Counted from the stretch's first letter, positions 32,939 through 41,916 are shown. The stretch: 64,000 bases of DNA from Fuscovulum blasticum DSM 2131 (GCF_003034965.1 NZ_PZKE01000009.1:1-64000); one strand, 5' to 3'. Program-made: numbers and translations. The notes: a model not told the origin generated them from the sequence alone.

Positions 32939-33565
32939 TCAGGACAGCATCCGCGCCAGTTCGGCAATGTTGCGGGCGCCCATCTTGGCCAGCACGCGCG
33001 ACCGATGCGCCTCGACCGTGCGCATCGAGATGCCAAGGTCATCGGCGATCTGCTTGTTCAGCCGGCCTTGCAGCATGAGGACCATCACCTCGACCTCGCG
33101 CGCCGACAGGCTGGCGCGGCGCTGTTCAAGGTTCAGCCGGTCGCGGGCGGCGGCCACGCGGTCACGGCGCAGGGCGATGGCGCTGAGGGCAAGATCGACG
33201 ATCTGATTGTCGTTGAACGGCTTTTCCACGAAGTCGAAGGCGCCGGCCTTCAGGCTTTGCACCGCCAGCGGCACATCGGCATGGCCGGTCAGAAAAATGA
33301 CCGGCGGCAGCGCATCGACGCCGCCTTCCTGCGCCGACAGGGCATCCAGCACCTGCGGCCCCGACATTCCGTCCATCCGCACATCCAGGATCAGGCAGCC
33401 GCAACCGGGCTGCGGCCAGCCGGCCAGCAGCGCCTCGCCCGAGGGCCAGAGCCGGGTGGCGATGCCGCGCGATGCGAAGAGGAAGGCCAGCGCGTCGCGC
33501 AGGGCTTCCTCGTCATCAACGATATGCACGGCAAGATCGGTGTCGGCGGTCATGTCGGCGGTCAT
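32939..33565 (-). CDS. dctR: C4-dicarboxylate response regulator DctR (FixJ/NarL type)
   Basis: The 208-residue product has a receiver domain (about 10-125) with the acidic pair at 17-18, phospho-acceptor Asp61 in LILDVRMDGMSG, the switch Thr in FLTGHAD and Lys in EKPF, then a LuxR-type helix-turn-helix (about 145-205, LSAREVEVMVLMLQGRLNKQ). It is the partner of the DctS kinase, which it overlaps by four bases, and activates dctPQM as in Rhodobacter capsulatus. AGGAGG eight bases upstream fixes the start at 33565. Confidence 0.93.
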   Translation of the reverse strand: MTADMTADTDLAVHIVDDEEALRDALAFLFASRGIATRLWPSGEALLAGWPQPGCGCLILDVRMDGMSGPQVLDALSAQEGGVDALPPVIFLTGHADVPLAVQSLKAGAFDFVEKPFNDNQIVDLALSAIALRRDRVAAARDRLNLEQRRASLSAREVEVMVLMLQGRLNKQIADDLGISMRTVEAHRSRVLAKMGARNIAELARMLS

Positions 33566-35511
33566 GGCGTGGCCTCCTTTGCGGCTTCGGCACGATCCCC
33601 GGTGGCGGGGGGCGGGCCGGCCGGCAGCGTTACCGCGAAGACCGTGCCACCCGGGGGGTTGGGCGCGTGCTCAAGCGTTCCGTGGTGCAGTTCGACGATG
33701 GAGCGGCAGATGTTCAGCCCCATGCCCATGCCATGGCTCTTGGTTGAGGTGAAGGGATCGAACAGCTTGCCGGACAGCGCCTCGGGAATACCGGGGCCGC
33801 GGTCGATGACTTCAAGCCGCACGGTTTCGCCCTGCGCCGTCAGCCGCACCGCCAGCACATCGCCGCTGCGCGGGCCTTCGGCCATGGCCTCCATGCCGTT
33901 GCGGATCAGGTTCACCAGCACCTGTTCCAGCAAGATACGGTCCGCTGCCACCTGCGGCAGGTCGGGGGGCGCCTCAAGCCGCAGCCGTACCCGCATTTCG
34001 CGGGCATCGGCGCCCAGCAGGCCGATGGCATCGGCGGCGACCTCGGCCAGATCCAGCGCCACGAACTGCGGTTCGCGCTTTTTCACGAAATCCTGGATGC
34101 GGCGGATGATCAGCCCGGCCCGCCGCGCCTGCGTGGCCATCTTTTCCAGCGCGCCGCGGATGAGCCCGGGGTCATTGCGGCCCTGATCCAGCAGGTTCAG
34201 CCCGCCCGCCGCGTAAGAGGCGATCGCCCCCAGCGGCTGGTTCAGTTCATGCGCAAGGGTTGAGGCCATTTCGCCCAGCGTCACCAGCCGGCCGGTGCGG
34301 GCCATGGTTTCATCCTGCTCGCGCGCCAGCCGGGCGGCGCGGCGGGCTTCGGTGATGTCGATGATCGAGCCCATCCAGCCGCGATGCCGCCCGGCGGCGT
34401 CGATCAGCGGCGCCTCGAACACCTGCACGTCGATCTCGGAACCGTCGGCGCGGCGGAAGCGGCTTTCAAAGGCCTGCGGCACCGCCTGCCCTTCGCGAAG
34501 CTGGCGCTGGCGGTCCAGCGTTTCGGCCAGCGTCTCGGGCGCCCAGTAGGGCATGGGCGGATCGCGCCCGATCAGGGTTTCGGCGGGCAGGCCGACCAGC
34601 TTGCAGAAGGCGGCGTTGACGTAAAGAATCCGCCCGTTGTGATCCTTGGCGCGCAGGCCGACGGTCAGGCTTTCCTCCATAGAGCGGCGGAAGGCCATTT
34701 CGGCGCGCAGCCGTTCTTCGGCGCGGCGGCGGTGCACAGCGTTGCGCTGCACCACCACCAGCGCCAGCACGGCAAAGGACGCCAGCGCCACGATGGCCCC
34801 CAGCAATGCGCTGTTGCCAAAGGCGGGCGGGCGGTCATAGGCCGAAATCTGCAGCGTGGTGCCGCGCAGGGGCGGGTCGAAGCTGATGCCGTGTTGCGGC
34901 GCGCCTTCGGCCACCGGACGGCGGGCCCGTTCGGCCAGCGTGCCCGACACATCGAAGATCCGCACGCCGTATTGTTCGGCGATCCACCACGGAATGTGAC
35001 GGTCAAGGATCAGCGGCAGCGCCAGCGTGGCGGTCACCACGCCTTCGCTGGATGAAATGCGCTGCGCCATGGTCACCACGCCATCGGTGACGGGGCCGTA
35101 AACCGGCCGCGACGACACCGCGGGAGAGCGCAGCATCAGATCGGCCATGGCCTGTTCGCCCGGCGACACCCCTTCGGGCACGCCCGCCACCAGCCGGCCC
35201 TGCGCATCGAACCAGCGCACCGCCAGCATTTCGGGATTAGCCGCGATATGCAGCCTTGCGCGGCTGGTCAGCACATCCTGCGGGGTGTCGGCCGCGCCAT
35301 CCAGCGCCAGCCGCACCAGCATGTCCTCATCCACCGACATCTGGAACCGCAGGGTCTGTTCGACCCACAGCGCATCGGTCGCCAGCTTGGTGCGGGCGCG
35401 CTGGTCATCGGTCTGCGCCCCGATGCGGATCAGCACCGCCACCAGCGCGATCAGCGCCACGATAGCCACCAGCGGCACCAGTGAAAGCATGTCCCACCGG
35501 CGAGAACCCAT
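33562..35511 (-). CDS. dctS: C4-dicarboxylate sensor histidine kinase DctS
   Basis: The 649-residue product has TM1 (about 9-29), a periplasmic sensor region (30-235), TM2 (237-255), a PAS domain (about 275-390) and a histidine kinase core with phospho-acceptor His421 in STLAHELNQP, N-box NLIRNGMEAM and G-boxes DRGPGIP and GMGMGLNICRS. It senses dicarboxylates such as malate, succinate or fumarate and phosphorylates DctR. Start at 35511 is plausible; an internal Met eight codons later is an alternative. It is divergent from dctPQM. Confidence 0.93.
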   Translation of the reverse strand: MGSRRWDMLSLVPLVAIVALIALVAVLIRIGAQTDDQRARTKLATDALWVEQTLRFQMSVDEDMLVRLALDGAADTPQDVLTSRARLHIAANPEMLAVRWFDAQGRLVAGVPEGVSPGEQAMADLMLRSPAVSSRPVYGPVTDGVVTMAQRISSSEGVVTATLALPLILDRHIPWWIAEQYGVRIFDVSGTLAERARRPVAEGAPQHGISFDPPLRGTTLQISAYDRPPAFGNSALLGAIVALASFAVLALVVVQRNAVHRRRAEERLRAEMAFRRSMEESLTVGLRAKDHNGRILYVNAAFCKLVGLPAETLIGRDPPMPYWAPETLAETLDRQRQLREGQAVPQAFESRFRRADGSEIDVQVFEAPLIDAAGRHRGWMGSIIDITEARRAARLAREQDETMARTGRLVTLGEMASTLAHELNQPLGAIASYAAGGLNLLDQGRNDPGLIRGALEKMATQARRAGLIIRRIQDFVKKREPQFVALDLAEVAADAIGLLGADAREMRVRLRLEAPPDLPQVAADRILLEQVLVNLIRNGMEAMAEGPRSGDVLAVRLTAQGETVRLEVIDRGPGIPEALSGKLFDPFTSTKSHGMGMGLNICRSIVELHHGTLEHAPNPPGGTVFAVTLPAGPPPATGDRAEAAKEATP

Positions 35512-35602
35512 CAGGCTCTCGGCCGCCCAGGGCTCGGGGCGTGCCTTCCCCGAAACGGGGGCGGCTTCGGGAACGTCGCGGTCGGTCGTGTTGTTTCCCC
35601 CT

Positions 35603-35619
35603 CACACCGGATCGGTGTG
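35603..35619. promoter_or_regulatory. Dyad CACACCG-GAT-CGGTGTG in the dctS/dctP gap
   Basis: A perfect seven-base inverted repeat with a three-base spacer lies midway between the divergent dctS and dctP genes, 116 bases before the dctP start. It is a candidate binding site for a DctR dimer controlling dctPQM. No convincing sigma54 promoter was seen. Confidence 0.45.
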
Positions 35620-35698
35620 CCACGGGCTGCGGCAGATTGTCTATTGGGGAAAGCCACAATAGCGACCGCGCGCCCCTCTGACGCATGACTGTCACATT

Positions 35699-35718
35699 CC
35701 CGCCGGGGAGACGGCGGG
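35699..35718 (+). repeat. Leader hairpin directly before the dctP ribosome site
   Basis: CCCGCCG, a six-base loop and CGGCGGG end a few bases before GGAGGAG of dctP. As RNA this would sit at the 5' side of the ribosome site and may stabilise the abundant dctP message or tune its translation. Confidence 0.5.
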
Positions 35719-35734
35719 CCCGGAGGAGAATCAC

Positions 35735-36751
35735 ATGGCTACCCATACCCCGATCACCCGTCGGCAGCTTGCTGCCATGGCCGGCGCCACCGCGCTTGTC
35801 CTGTCCTTCGCCGCGCCGGCGCTGGCCGAGCCGATCGTCATCAAGTTCAGCCACGTCGTGGCGCCCGACACGCCCAAGGGCAAGGGTGCCGCCAAGTTCG
35901 AGGAACTGGCCGAAGCCTATACCAACGGCGCGGTGGACGTGCAGGTCTACCCCAACAGCCAGCTTTACAAGGACAAGGAAGAGCTTGAGGCGCTGCAACT
36001 GGGCGCGGTCCAGATGCTGGCCCCGTCGCTGGCCAAGTTCGGCCCGCTGGGCGTGCAGGATTTCGAGGTTTTCGACCTGCCCTACATCTTCAAGGACTAT
36101 GACGCGCTGCACGCCGTGACCAAGGGCGAAGTCGGCAAGATGCTGCTGGGCAAACTTGAGGACAAGGGCATCACCGGCCTGGCCTATTGGGACAACGGCT
36201 TCAAGATCATGTCGGCCAATTCGCCCGTGATCACGCCGGACGATTTCCTGGGTCTGAAGATGCGCATCCAGTCGTCCAAGGTGCTGGAAGCCGAGATGAA
36301 CGCGCTTGGCGCCGTGCCGCAGGTGATGGCGTTCAGCGAAGTGTATCAGGCGCTGCAGACCGGCGTTGTGGACGGCACCGAAAACCCGCCGTCGAACATG
36401 TATACCCAGAAGATGAACGAGGTGCAGAAGCACGCCACGATCTCGAACCATGGCTATCTGGGCTATGCGGTGATCGTGAACAAGCAGTTCTGGGATGGCC
36501 TGCCCGAAGATGTGCGCGCCGGTCTGGACAAGGCCATGGCCGAAGCGACCGACTATGCCAACGGCATTGCCAAGGCCGAGAACGAAGCCGCGCTGGAAGC
36601 CATGAAGGCGGCCGGCACGACCGAGTTCCACGAGATGACCGAGGAAGAGCGCGCGACCTGGGTCGAGGTGCTGACCCCGGTGCATGACGAAATGGCCGAC
36701 CGTATCGGCGCCGAGACCATCGCCGCCGTCAAGGCCGCGACCGGCGGCTGA
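35735..36751 (+). CDS. dctP: TRAP transporter C4-dicarboxylate-binding protein DctP
   Basis: The 338-residue product is the periplasmic solute receptor of the DctPQM TRAP system and binds malate, succinate or fumarate. The leader ITRRQLAAMAGATALVLSF with cleavage after ALA has a twin-Arg-like start, so Tat export is possible. Family blocks are IKFSHVVAPDTPKGKGA, GLKMRIQSSKVLEAEMNAL with the carboxylate-clamping Arg, and DGTENPPSNMYTQKM. GGAGGAG precedes the ATG. It is followed by a strong hairpin at 36759-36782 and then dctQ. Confidence 0.95.
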   Translation: MATHTPITRRQLAAMAGATALVLSFAAPALAEPIVIKFSHVVAPDTPKGKGAAKFEELAEAYTNGAVDVQVYPNSQLYKDKEELEALQLGAVQMLAPSLAKFGPLGVQDFEVFDLPYIFKDYDALHAVTKGEVGKMLLGKLEDKGITGLAYWDNGFKIMSANSPVITPDDFLGLKMRIQSSKVLEAEMNALGAVPQVMAFSEVYQALQTGVVDGTENPPSNMYTQKMNEVQKHATISNHGYLGYAVIVNKQFWDGLPEDVRAGLDKAMAEATDYANGIAKAENEAALEAMKAAGTTEFHEMTEEERATWVEVLTPVHDEMADRIGAETIAAVKAATGG

Positions 36752-36758
36752 CCGGCAA

Positions 36759-36782
36759 GGGGCGGCCCGGCCGGGCCGCCCC
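36759..36782. repeat. 24-base perfect palindrome between dctP and dctQ
   Basis: The arm GGGGCGGCCCGG is followed immediately by its exact complement. The resulting hairpin begins eight bases after the dctP stop and probably protects the dctP part of the message, giving more receptor than membrane subunits. Confidence 0.75.
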
Positions 36783-36817
36783 ACCCCTTCCCTTTTCCCA
36801 TGTGATGAGGTCAAGCC

Positions 36818-37498
36818 ATGCTTCGCTTGCTTGACCGTGCCGAAGAGATCCTGATCGTCTGGCTGATTGCGCTGGCGACCGTGATCATCTTCGTCTCGGT
36901 CGTACACCGCTATTCGCTTGGCCTTTCGGCAGATGCCGTGGCCTTTTTCCGCACCCATGAAATGCCGGCGCTGTCGGCGGCCGCCAAGACGTTCTACTTC
37001 GGCCTGCGGTCGATCAATCTGGTCTGGGCGCAGGAGCTGTGCATCATCCTGTTCGTCTGGATGGCCAAGTTCGGCGCGGCCTACGGGGTGCGCACCGGCA
37101 TCCACGTCGGGATTGACGTGCTGATCAACCGGCTGGCCGCCCCCAAGCGGCGGTTCTTCATCCTGTTCGGTCTTTGCGCGGGCGCGCTGTTCACCGGCAT
37201 CATCGCGACGCTGGGCACCAATTTCGTCTGGCACATGGCCCATGCCTCGGCCCGGTCGCCCGACCTGGAACTGCCGATGTGGCTGATCTACCTGGCCATT
37301 CCGCTGGGGTCGTCGCTGATGTGCTTCCGCTTCCTGCAGGTGGCCTGGGGTTTTGCCCGCACGGGGGAACTGCCGCACCACGACCACGGCCATGTTGACG
37401 GGATCGAGGAAGAGGCCGGCATCGACGATCTGGGCGAAGCCTTCCTGTCCAGCCCGCTGACGCCGCGCGACCTGGTCGAAAAGCCGAAGGACGAATGA
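36818..37498 (+). CDS. dctQ: TRAP transporter small membrane subunit DctQ
   Basis: The 226-residue product has four predicted membrane helices (about 12-32, 65-85, 103-125, 145-165) and the family block WAQELCIILFVWMAKFGAAY. It matches the large DctQ of Rhodobacter, including a charged cytoplasmic tail of about 45 residues. It joins DctM in the Na+-driven permease complex. The start at 36818 follows GATGAGG. Spacing to dctM is one base. Confidence 0.94.
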   Translation: MLRLLDRAEEILIVWLIALATVIIFVSVVHRYSLGLSADAVAFFRTHEMPALSAAAKTFYFGLRSINLVWAQELCIILFVWMAKFGAAYGVRTGIHVGIDVLINRLAAPKRRFFILFGLCAGALFTGIIATLGTNFVWHMAHASARSPDLELPMWLIYLAIPLGSSLMCFRFLQVAWGFARTGELPHHDHGHVDGIEEEAGIDDLGEAFLSSPLTPRDLVEKPKDE

Positions 37499-37499
37499 C

Positions 37500-38822
37500 A
37501 TGAGCGCCCTTATCATCTTCGGGCTTCTCATCGCCCTCATGCTGACCGGAATGCCGATCTCGATCTCGCTCGGCCTGACCGTTCTGACCTTCCTGTTCAC
37601 CATGACCGAAGTGCCGATCGACACGGTGGCACTGAAGCTGTTTACCGGCATCGAGAAGTTCGAGATCATGGCGATCCCGTTCTTCATTCTGGCCGGCAAC
37701 TTCCTGACCCATGGCGGGGTTGCCAAGCGGATGATCAACTTCGCCACGGCGATGGTCGGGCACTGGCACGGCGGGCTGGGTCTGGCGGGCGTGATCGCCT
37801 GCGCCCTGTTCGCCGCGGTGTCCGGTTCCTCGCCGGCGACGGTGGTCGCCATCGGCTCAGTCATCCTGCCGGCCATGGTGGCGCAGGGCTTCCCCAAGCA
37901 GTTCGGCGCGGGTGTCATCACCACGTCCGGCGCACTGGGCATCCTGATCCCGCCGTCGATCGTGATGGTGATGTATGCGGTGGCCACCAGCGGGATGCAG
38001 GTGCCGGGCCCCGATGGCCAGATCGTCGACTCGGCCTCGGTGGGCGAGCTGTTCATGGCCGGTGTCGTTCCGGGCCTGATGCTGGCGGGGTTCCTTGCCT
38101 TCACCACCTGGTACCGCGCCCGCAAGTTCGGCTATCCGCGGCTGGCCAAGGCCAATTTCGGCGCGCGCTGGACCGCTTTCCGCGAGGCGATCTGGGGTCT
38201 GCTGCTGATTGTGGTGGTGATCGGCGGGATCTACACCGGCATCTTCACCCCGACCGAAGCCGCGGCCATGTCGGCGGTCTATGCCTTCATCGTGGCGGTC
38301 TTCGTCTACAAGGACATGAAGCTGAAGGACGTGCCGCGGGTGCTGCTGTCTTCGGCCAACATGTCGGCGATGCTGCTTTACATCATCACCAACGCCGTTC
38401 TGTTCAGCTTCCTGATGGCGCATGAGGGCATTCCGCAGGCGCTTGGCGAATGGATGGTGAATGCCGGGCTGAGCTGGTGGGTGTTCCTGATCATCGTCAA
38501 CATCCTTCTGCTTGCCGCCGGCAACTTCATGGAGCCGTCGTCCATCGTGCTGATCATGGCGCCGATCCTGTTCCCTGTCGCGGTGCGGCTTGGCATTGAC
38601 CCGGTGCATTTCGGCATCATGATCGTGGTCAACATGGAGGTGGGGATGTGTCACCCGCCGGTGGGGCTGAACCTCTATGTCGCAAGCGGCATCACGCGGA
38701 TGGGCATCACCGAACTGACGGTCGCCGTCTGGCCCTGGCTGCTGACGATGCTGGTCTTCCTGCTGCTTGTGACCTACGTCCCGGCGATCAGCCTGTTCCT
38801 GCCGCATCTTCTGGGCATGTAA
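37500..38822 (+). CDS. dctM: TRAP transporter large permease subunit DctM
   Basis: The 440-residue product has about 11-13 membrane helices and family motifs such as GSSPATVVAIGSVILPAM, GALGILIPPSIVMVMYAV and MCHPPVGLNLYVASGI. It carries dicarboxylate across the inner membrane with Na+. Last gene of the dctPQM operon, followed by a bidirectional terminator. Confidence 0.96.
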   Translation: MSALIIFGLLIALMLTGMPISISLGLTVLTFLFTMTEVPIDTVALKLFTGIEKFEIMAIPFFILAGNFLTHGGVAKRMINFATAMVGHWHGGLGLAGVIACALFAAVSGSSPATVVAIGSVILPAMVAQGFPKQFGAGVITTSGALGILIPPSIVMVMYAVATSGMQVPGPDGQIVDSASVGELFMAGVVPGLMLAGFLAFTTWYRARKFGYPRLAKANFGARWTAFREAIWGLLLIVVVIGGIYTGIFTPTEAAAMSAVYAFIVAVFVYKDMKLKDVPRVLLSSANMSAMLLYIITNAVLFSFLMAHEGIPQALGEWMVNAGLSWWVFLIIVNILLLAAGNFMEPSSIVLIMAPILFPVAVRLGIDPVHFGIMIVVNMEVGMCHPPVGLNLYVASGITRMGITELTVAVWPWLLTMLVFLLLVTYVPAISLFLPHLLGM

Positions 38823-38850
38823 CCGGCAGACCTTTTGCCCTGCAGCGACA

Positions 38851-38878
38851 ATCGCCCGTCCCGAAAGGGGCGGGCGAT
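38851..38878. terminator. Bidirectional terminator between dctM and the methyltransferase gene
   Basis: ATCGCCCGTCCC, the loop GAAA and GGGGCGGGCGAT form a 12-base-pair stem with one G-T pair between the two convergent genes. T-rich tracts are short on both sides. Confidence 0.7.
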
Positions 38879-38885
38879 CCGCGTT

Positions 38886-39509
38886 TCAGGGCGGCCCGGG
38901 CTTGCGCGCCACGATGAAATGGCTTTGCGGGCTGCGGCCAAAGCTGCGCTGCGTCTCGATCGTGAAGCCGGCTGCAAGGATTGCCTGCCGCAACTGCGGT
39001 TCGCTGAGCGATGTCGCGGGCGGAAACAGCCCGAAGACCCGCAGCAGCGGGAACAGAAGGCGCAGGGTCCGGCGCAGGTCGGCAAAGCACCAGGTCTTGC
39101 TGATCAGCCGCCCGCCCGGGCGCAGCGCCGCGTGAACCTGTGCCAGCGTGGCGGGCATGTCCGGCACCAGATGCAGCAGGTTGAAGGCGCAGATCGCGTC
39201 GAAAGGCGCGCCGTCAAAGGCTGTTCCGGCCTCTGCCAGCACGAAGCGCACGTTCGGCGGCACGGCCTTGGTCCGCGCGATCTGCAACATCCGGTCCGAG
39301 AAATCGGTGGCGATCCACTCGGCCACCTGCGGGCCCAGCCGGATGGCCGTGCCGCCGGTGCCGCAGCCCAGTTCCAGCACCCGGTCACGGGGGCGCAGCC
39401 GCGCGCCAACCTCGGCCAGCATCTCTTCATAGGCGGCCACGTCCTTGATCGGCCGCGCGGCATAGCGGTCGGCGATCCGGTTCCAGAAGGCCTGTCCGGT
39501 TGCGGTCAT
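38886..39509 (-). CDS. Class I SAM-dependent methyltransferase
   Basis: The 207-residue product has the SAM-binding motif VLELGCGTGG (44-53), DFSDRMLQIA as motif II and FNLLHLVPDMPATLAQVHAA / LRPGGRLI as later motifs. It resembles the Methyltransf_11/25 group. The substrate is unknown. Its start overlaps the kinase-like gene by four bases, so the two are co-translated; pairing with an ABC1/UbiB protein could suggest quinone or lipid metabolism, but this is a guess. Confidence 0.88.
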   Translation of the reverse strand: MTATGQAFWNRIADRYAARPIKDVAAYEEMLAEVGARLRPRDRVLELGCGTGGTAIRLGPQVAEWIATDFSDRMLQIARTKAVPPNVRFVLAEAGTAFDGAPFDAICAFNLLHLVPDMPATLAQVHAALRPGGRLISKTWCFADLRRTLRLLFPLLRVFGLFPPATSLSEPQLRQAILAAGFTIETQRSFGRSPQSHFIVARKPGPP

Positions 39510-40846
39510 GGCGCCCCTTCCTGTTGCAGATGCGGTGTGATCAGGCGGCGCAGGTCAACCTGCGCCTTCATCCGGCTGGCCAGCAGGTAGATGCCGCCGA
39601 ACTTGCGTTGCAGATAGAAGGTATCCATCGGCGGCAGGCGGACGTGGTCGCGCTGGTCCGACATGGACATCGCCGCCTCGCGCATCCGCGTGACCAGATC
39701 CGAGGCGCCAAAGTCGAACGGGCCATTATGGCGCAGCGGTTCCAGGGACATTTCGAACATTTCCAGCATGGCCCGTTCCAGCGGCGCGGGCGTGTCTTCG
39801 GCCAGAAAGCCGATCTGCCGCGCCGCCGCCCGGATGCCGGGCCGGTCGCCGTGCAGCCCGGCCTGCAACAGCCCGCGATACTGATCGGCCAGCACGGCGG
39901 GAAATTCGCGCGTCGCGCCGAAATCCAGCAGGATCACGCGGCCGGTGTCCGGGGCGTGGCGGTAGTTGGCGAAGTTCGGATCGGTCTGCATCAGCCGGAA
40001 TTCGAACAGTTCGCGGAACAGCAGGTCGATCAGCAGCGTCATCACGCGGTTGCGCTCGGCCTGCGGGGCGGGGGCCAGGTCATCAATGGGGATGCCCTGC
40101 ACGAAGTCCATGGCCAGCACATCGGGCGTGGTCAGGTCGGCGTGCAGGCCCGGCACAAGGAAGGCCGTCTCGCCGGCCAGCAGTTCGCCAAAGCGCGCAA
40201 GACAGCGCCCTTCGCGTTCATAATCCGCCTCTTCGTGCAACTGGCGCTTTGCCTCGGCCAGCATCGGCGCCACATCCACGCCCCGGGGCACCAGCCCGGC
40301 CATGCGCAACAGCGCGGCGACGTTGTCCACGTCAGAATCAATACTGCGGCGCACCCCGGGGTATTGCACCTTGATCGCCAGATCGCGGCCATCGCGGGTT
40401 TGTGCCCGGTGCACCTGCCCGATCGAGGCGGCGGCGACCGGATGCACGTCGAACCTCTGGAACCGGCGCAGCCAGTCGGTGCCCCAGGCATCGGTCAGCA
40501 CCTTCTTCAACTGCGGCCCCGGCATGTGATGCGCCTCGGCCCGCAGCCGGCCCAGAATCTGCGCCAGTTCGGGCGGCAGCATGTCGCCCGCATCCATGGA
40601 AATCAGTTGGCCCACCTTCATTGCCGCGCCGCGCATCTGCGCCAACTGGTCGGCCACCTTGCGCGCATTGGCCGGGGTCAGGATCAGGTCGCCCATGCGG
40701 GGCCGCTGTCCGCGCGCCAGTTGCAGCGCGCCCTCGGCCGCGACACTCCCCGCAATGCGCGAGGCAAGGCCGCCCAGTTGCGCCAGCCGCGCAAGGCGTG
40801 AACTGGGAACGGCGACGGCTTTCATCTCGGGCTTGCGATGCGGCAT
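39506..40846 (-). CDS. ABC1/UbiB-family atypical kinase
   Basis: The 446-residue product has the hallmark KxGQ motif (MKVGQL, 77-80), the Ala-rich loop AAASIGQ (138-144) that replaces the P-loop, Lys159 in AIKVQYPGV, MQTDPNFANY as catalytic-loop equivalent and LDFGAT for metal binding. Relatives (COQ8/ADCK, UbiB) are ATPases or kinases that help ubiquinone synthesis. This copy lacks the C-terminal transmembrane pair typical of UbiB itself, so it belongs to the shorter AarF-like group. Start at 40846; an alternative is 21 bases downstream. Confidence 0.9.
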   Translation of the reverse strand: MPHRKPEMKAVAVPSSRLARLAQLGGLASRIAGSVAAEGALQLARGQRPRMGDLILTPANARKVADQLAQMRGAAMKVGQLISMDAGDMLPPELAQILGRLRAEAHHMPGPQLKKVLTDAWGTDWLRRFQRFDVHPVAAASIGQVHRAQTRDGRDLAIKVQYPGVRRSIDSDVDNVAALLRMAGLVPRGVDVAPMLAEAKRQLHEEADYEREGRCLARFGELLAGETAFLVPGLHADLTTPDVLAMDFVQGIPIDDLAPAPQAERNRVMTLLIDLLFRELFEFRLMQTDPNFANYRHAPDTGRVILLDFGATREFPAVLADQYRGLLQAGLHGDRPGIRAAARQIGFLAEDTPAPLERAMLEMFEMSLEPLRHNGPFDFGASDLVTRMREAAMSMSDQRDHVRLPPMDTFYLQRKFGGIYLLASRMKAQVDLRRLITPHLQQEGAP

Positions 40847-40966
40847 CGGGGGCTTTCCGGGCAAAGGGGCGGCAGGGGGCAGGCGTGGGGACGTCTGCAG
40901 GTACACCTGTGGTCTGCGGCCCCGTCCGGCAAGGTCAGGTGCATCAGGCGTTCGCGCCTGTCACGG

Positions 40967-41485
40967 TCAGCGTTCATTGGCGGCCACTGCCTGCAGCAGC
41001 AGAACCTGATCGGCGGTCACCCGCAACAGGCAGGCCGAGGCCTTCGCCATGCGGTTCAGCTTGCCGCGATAGCGCATCGCTTCAAGGATGCAGCGCTTTT
41101 CGGACCAGTCCTTCCAGGCGGTCTGCATCAGCGCCAGATCGTCGGTCATCCGTGGCGAGCCCTGCTTGATGGCCTTGGCAAAGATCCGGTCCAGCTTCAC
41201 CGCCCGTTCCTGGGCCGCGGCATAGGCGGGCTCCATCTGCGCCGCCCACCATTCCGCTTCGGTGTTCAGGCAGATCGCGGCATCAAGATCGGTCGCCCCC
41301 TTCACCGCGGCAAGGCAGGCGTCGGCGGCCCGCCCGACGCAGGCGACGCGGTCGGCGCCGGTTTTCGCGGCGGCGACGCAGGTCGCGGTCGGTTCGGCAG
41401 AGGGGGCAAGGGGCGCAGGGGTCTGGGCAAGGCCCGCCCCTGCCCCGGCGATGGACAAAAGCAGCATAAGAACATTCGGTTGCAT
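40967..41485 (-). CDS. Exported DUF1311 (LprI-like) protein
   Basis: The 172-residue product has a signal peptide (MQPNVLMLLLSIAGAGAGLA) and a cysteine-containing helical body with EAEWWAAQMEPAYAAAQERA and AWKDWSEKRC, the pattern of the DUF1311/LprI N-terminal family, some of which inhibit lysozyme. It probably folds in the periplasm with disulfides. Stands alone. Start at 41485 follows GAAAGG at a slightly long distance. Confidence 0.78.
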   Translation of the reverse strand: MQPNVLMLLLSIAGAGAGLAQTPAPLAPSAEPTATCVAAAKTGADRVACVGRAADACLAAVKGATDLDAAICLNTEAEWWAAQMEPAYAAAQERAVKLDRIFAKAIKQGSPRMTDDLALMQTAWKDWSEKRCILEAMRYRGKLNRMAKASACLLRVTADQVLLLQAVAANER

Positions 41486-41916
41486 GAACCCGGCCTTTCG
41501 GGGCTGGGAGGTCTGGCCGAAACAGGGGCCGGGGCCTCCGACAAGTGAGGACTGGCACATGACCCGGGCCGCGGATCGCGCCGCCGGGCATGGCGCGCAT
41601 GAAGCATCCGGCCCGCGGGGTGGTCTGTGATCAGGTCACACAGCCGGGGGACAAACACGCGCCCTGCCACGTTTCGCCGCACCGGCAAAGGCGCGGCGCC
41701 CGATGGGCGGGGCCGGAAAGGCACCCGTCGCCCCGCCTTCATCTTGCGCGGTTGCCCTGCGGTTGTTAAACACGCAGAAATGGCAATCCTGCCTTGCCGG
41801 ACCATGATCCGGTATAGGAAGTTATTGCGTTTCTTCAATAAGACAACATGTCAGGTTGACCACTGTCAGCTTTTATTGACAGTTTGGGTGACAACCGACG
41901 AAAGGCCGCACACGCG
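41486..41916. other. 431-base intergenic region before the nuo operon
   Basis: The left two thirds are GC-rich with no recognised gene. From about 41760 the sequence becomes AT-rich and carries likely control sites for nuoA: an FNR-like TTGCG-N4-TTCAA at 41825-41838, the dyad CTGTCA-N8-TGACAG at 41863-41882 and several further GTCA/TGAC elements. I could not place a confident -35/-10 pair. Confidence 0.55.
41863..41882. promoter_or_regulatory. Inverted repeat CTGTCA-N8-TGACAG upstream of nuoA
   Basis: Six-base perfect arms, 35 bases before the nuoA start, surrounded by TTGACC and GGTGACAA. Candidate operator or activator site for the nuo operon. Confidence 0.4.

Noticed and set aside
35590-35660. 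A sigma54 promoter (TGGCAC-N5-TTGC) for dctP
   Set aside because: GTGCCAC occurs only on the wrong strand and no TTGC follows at the right distance; the DctR partner is a FixJ/NarL-type regulator, not an NtrC type.
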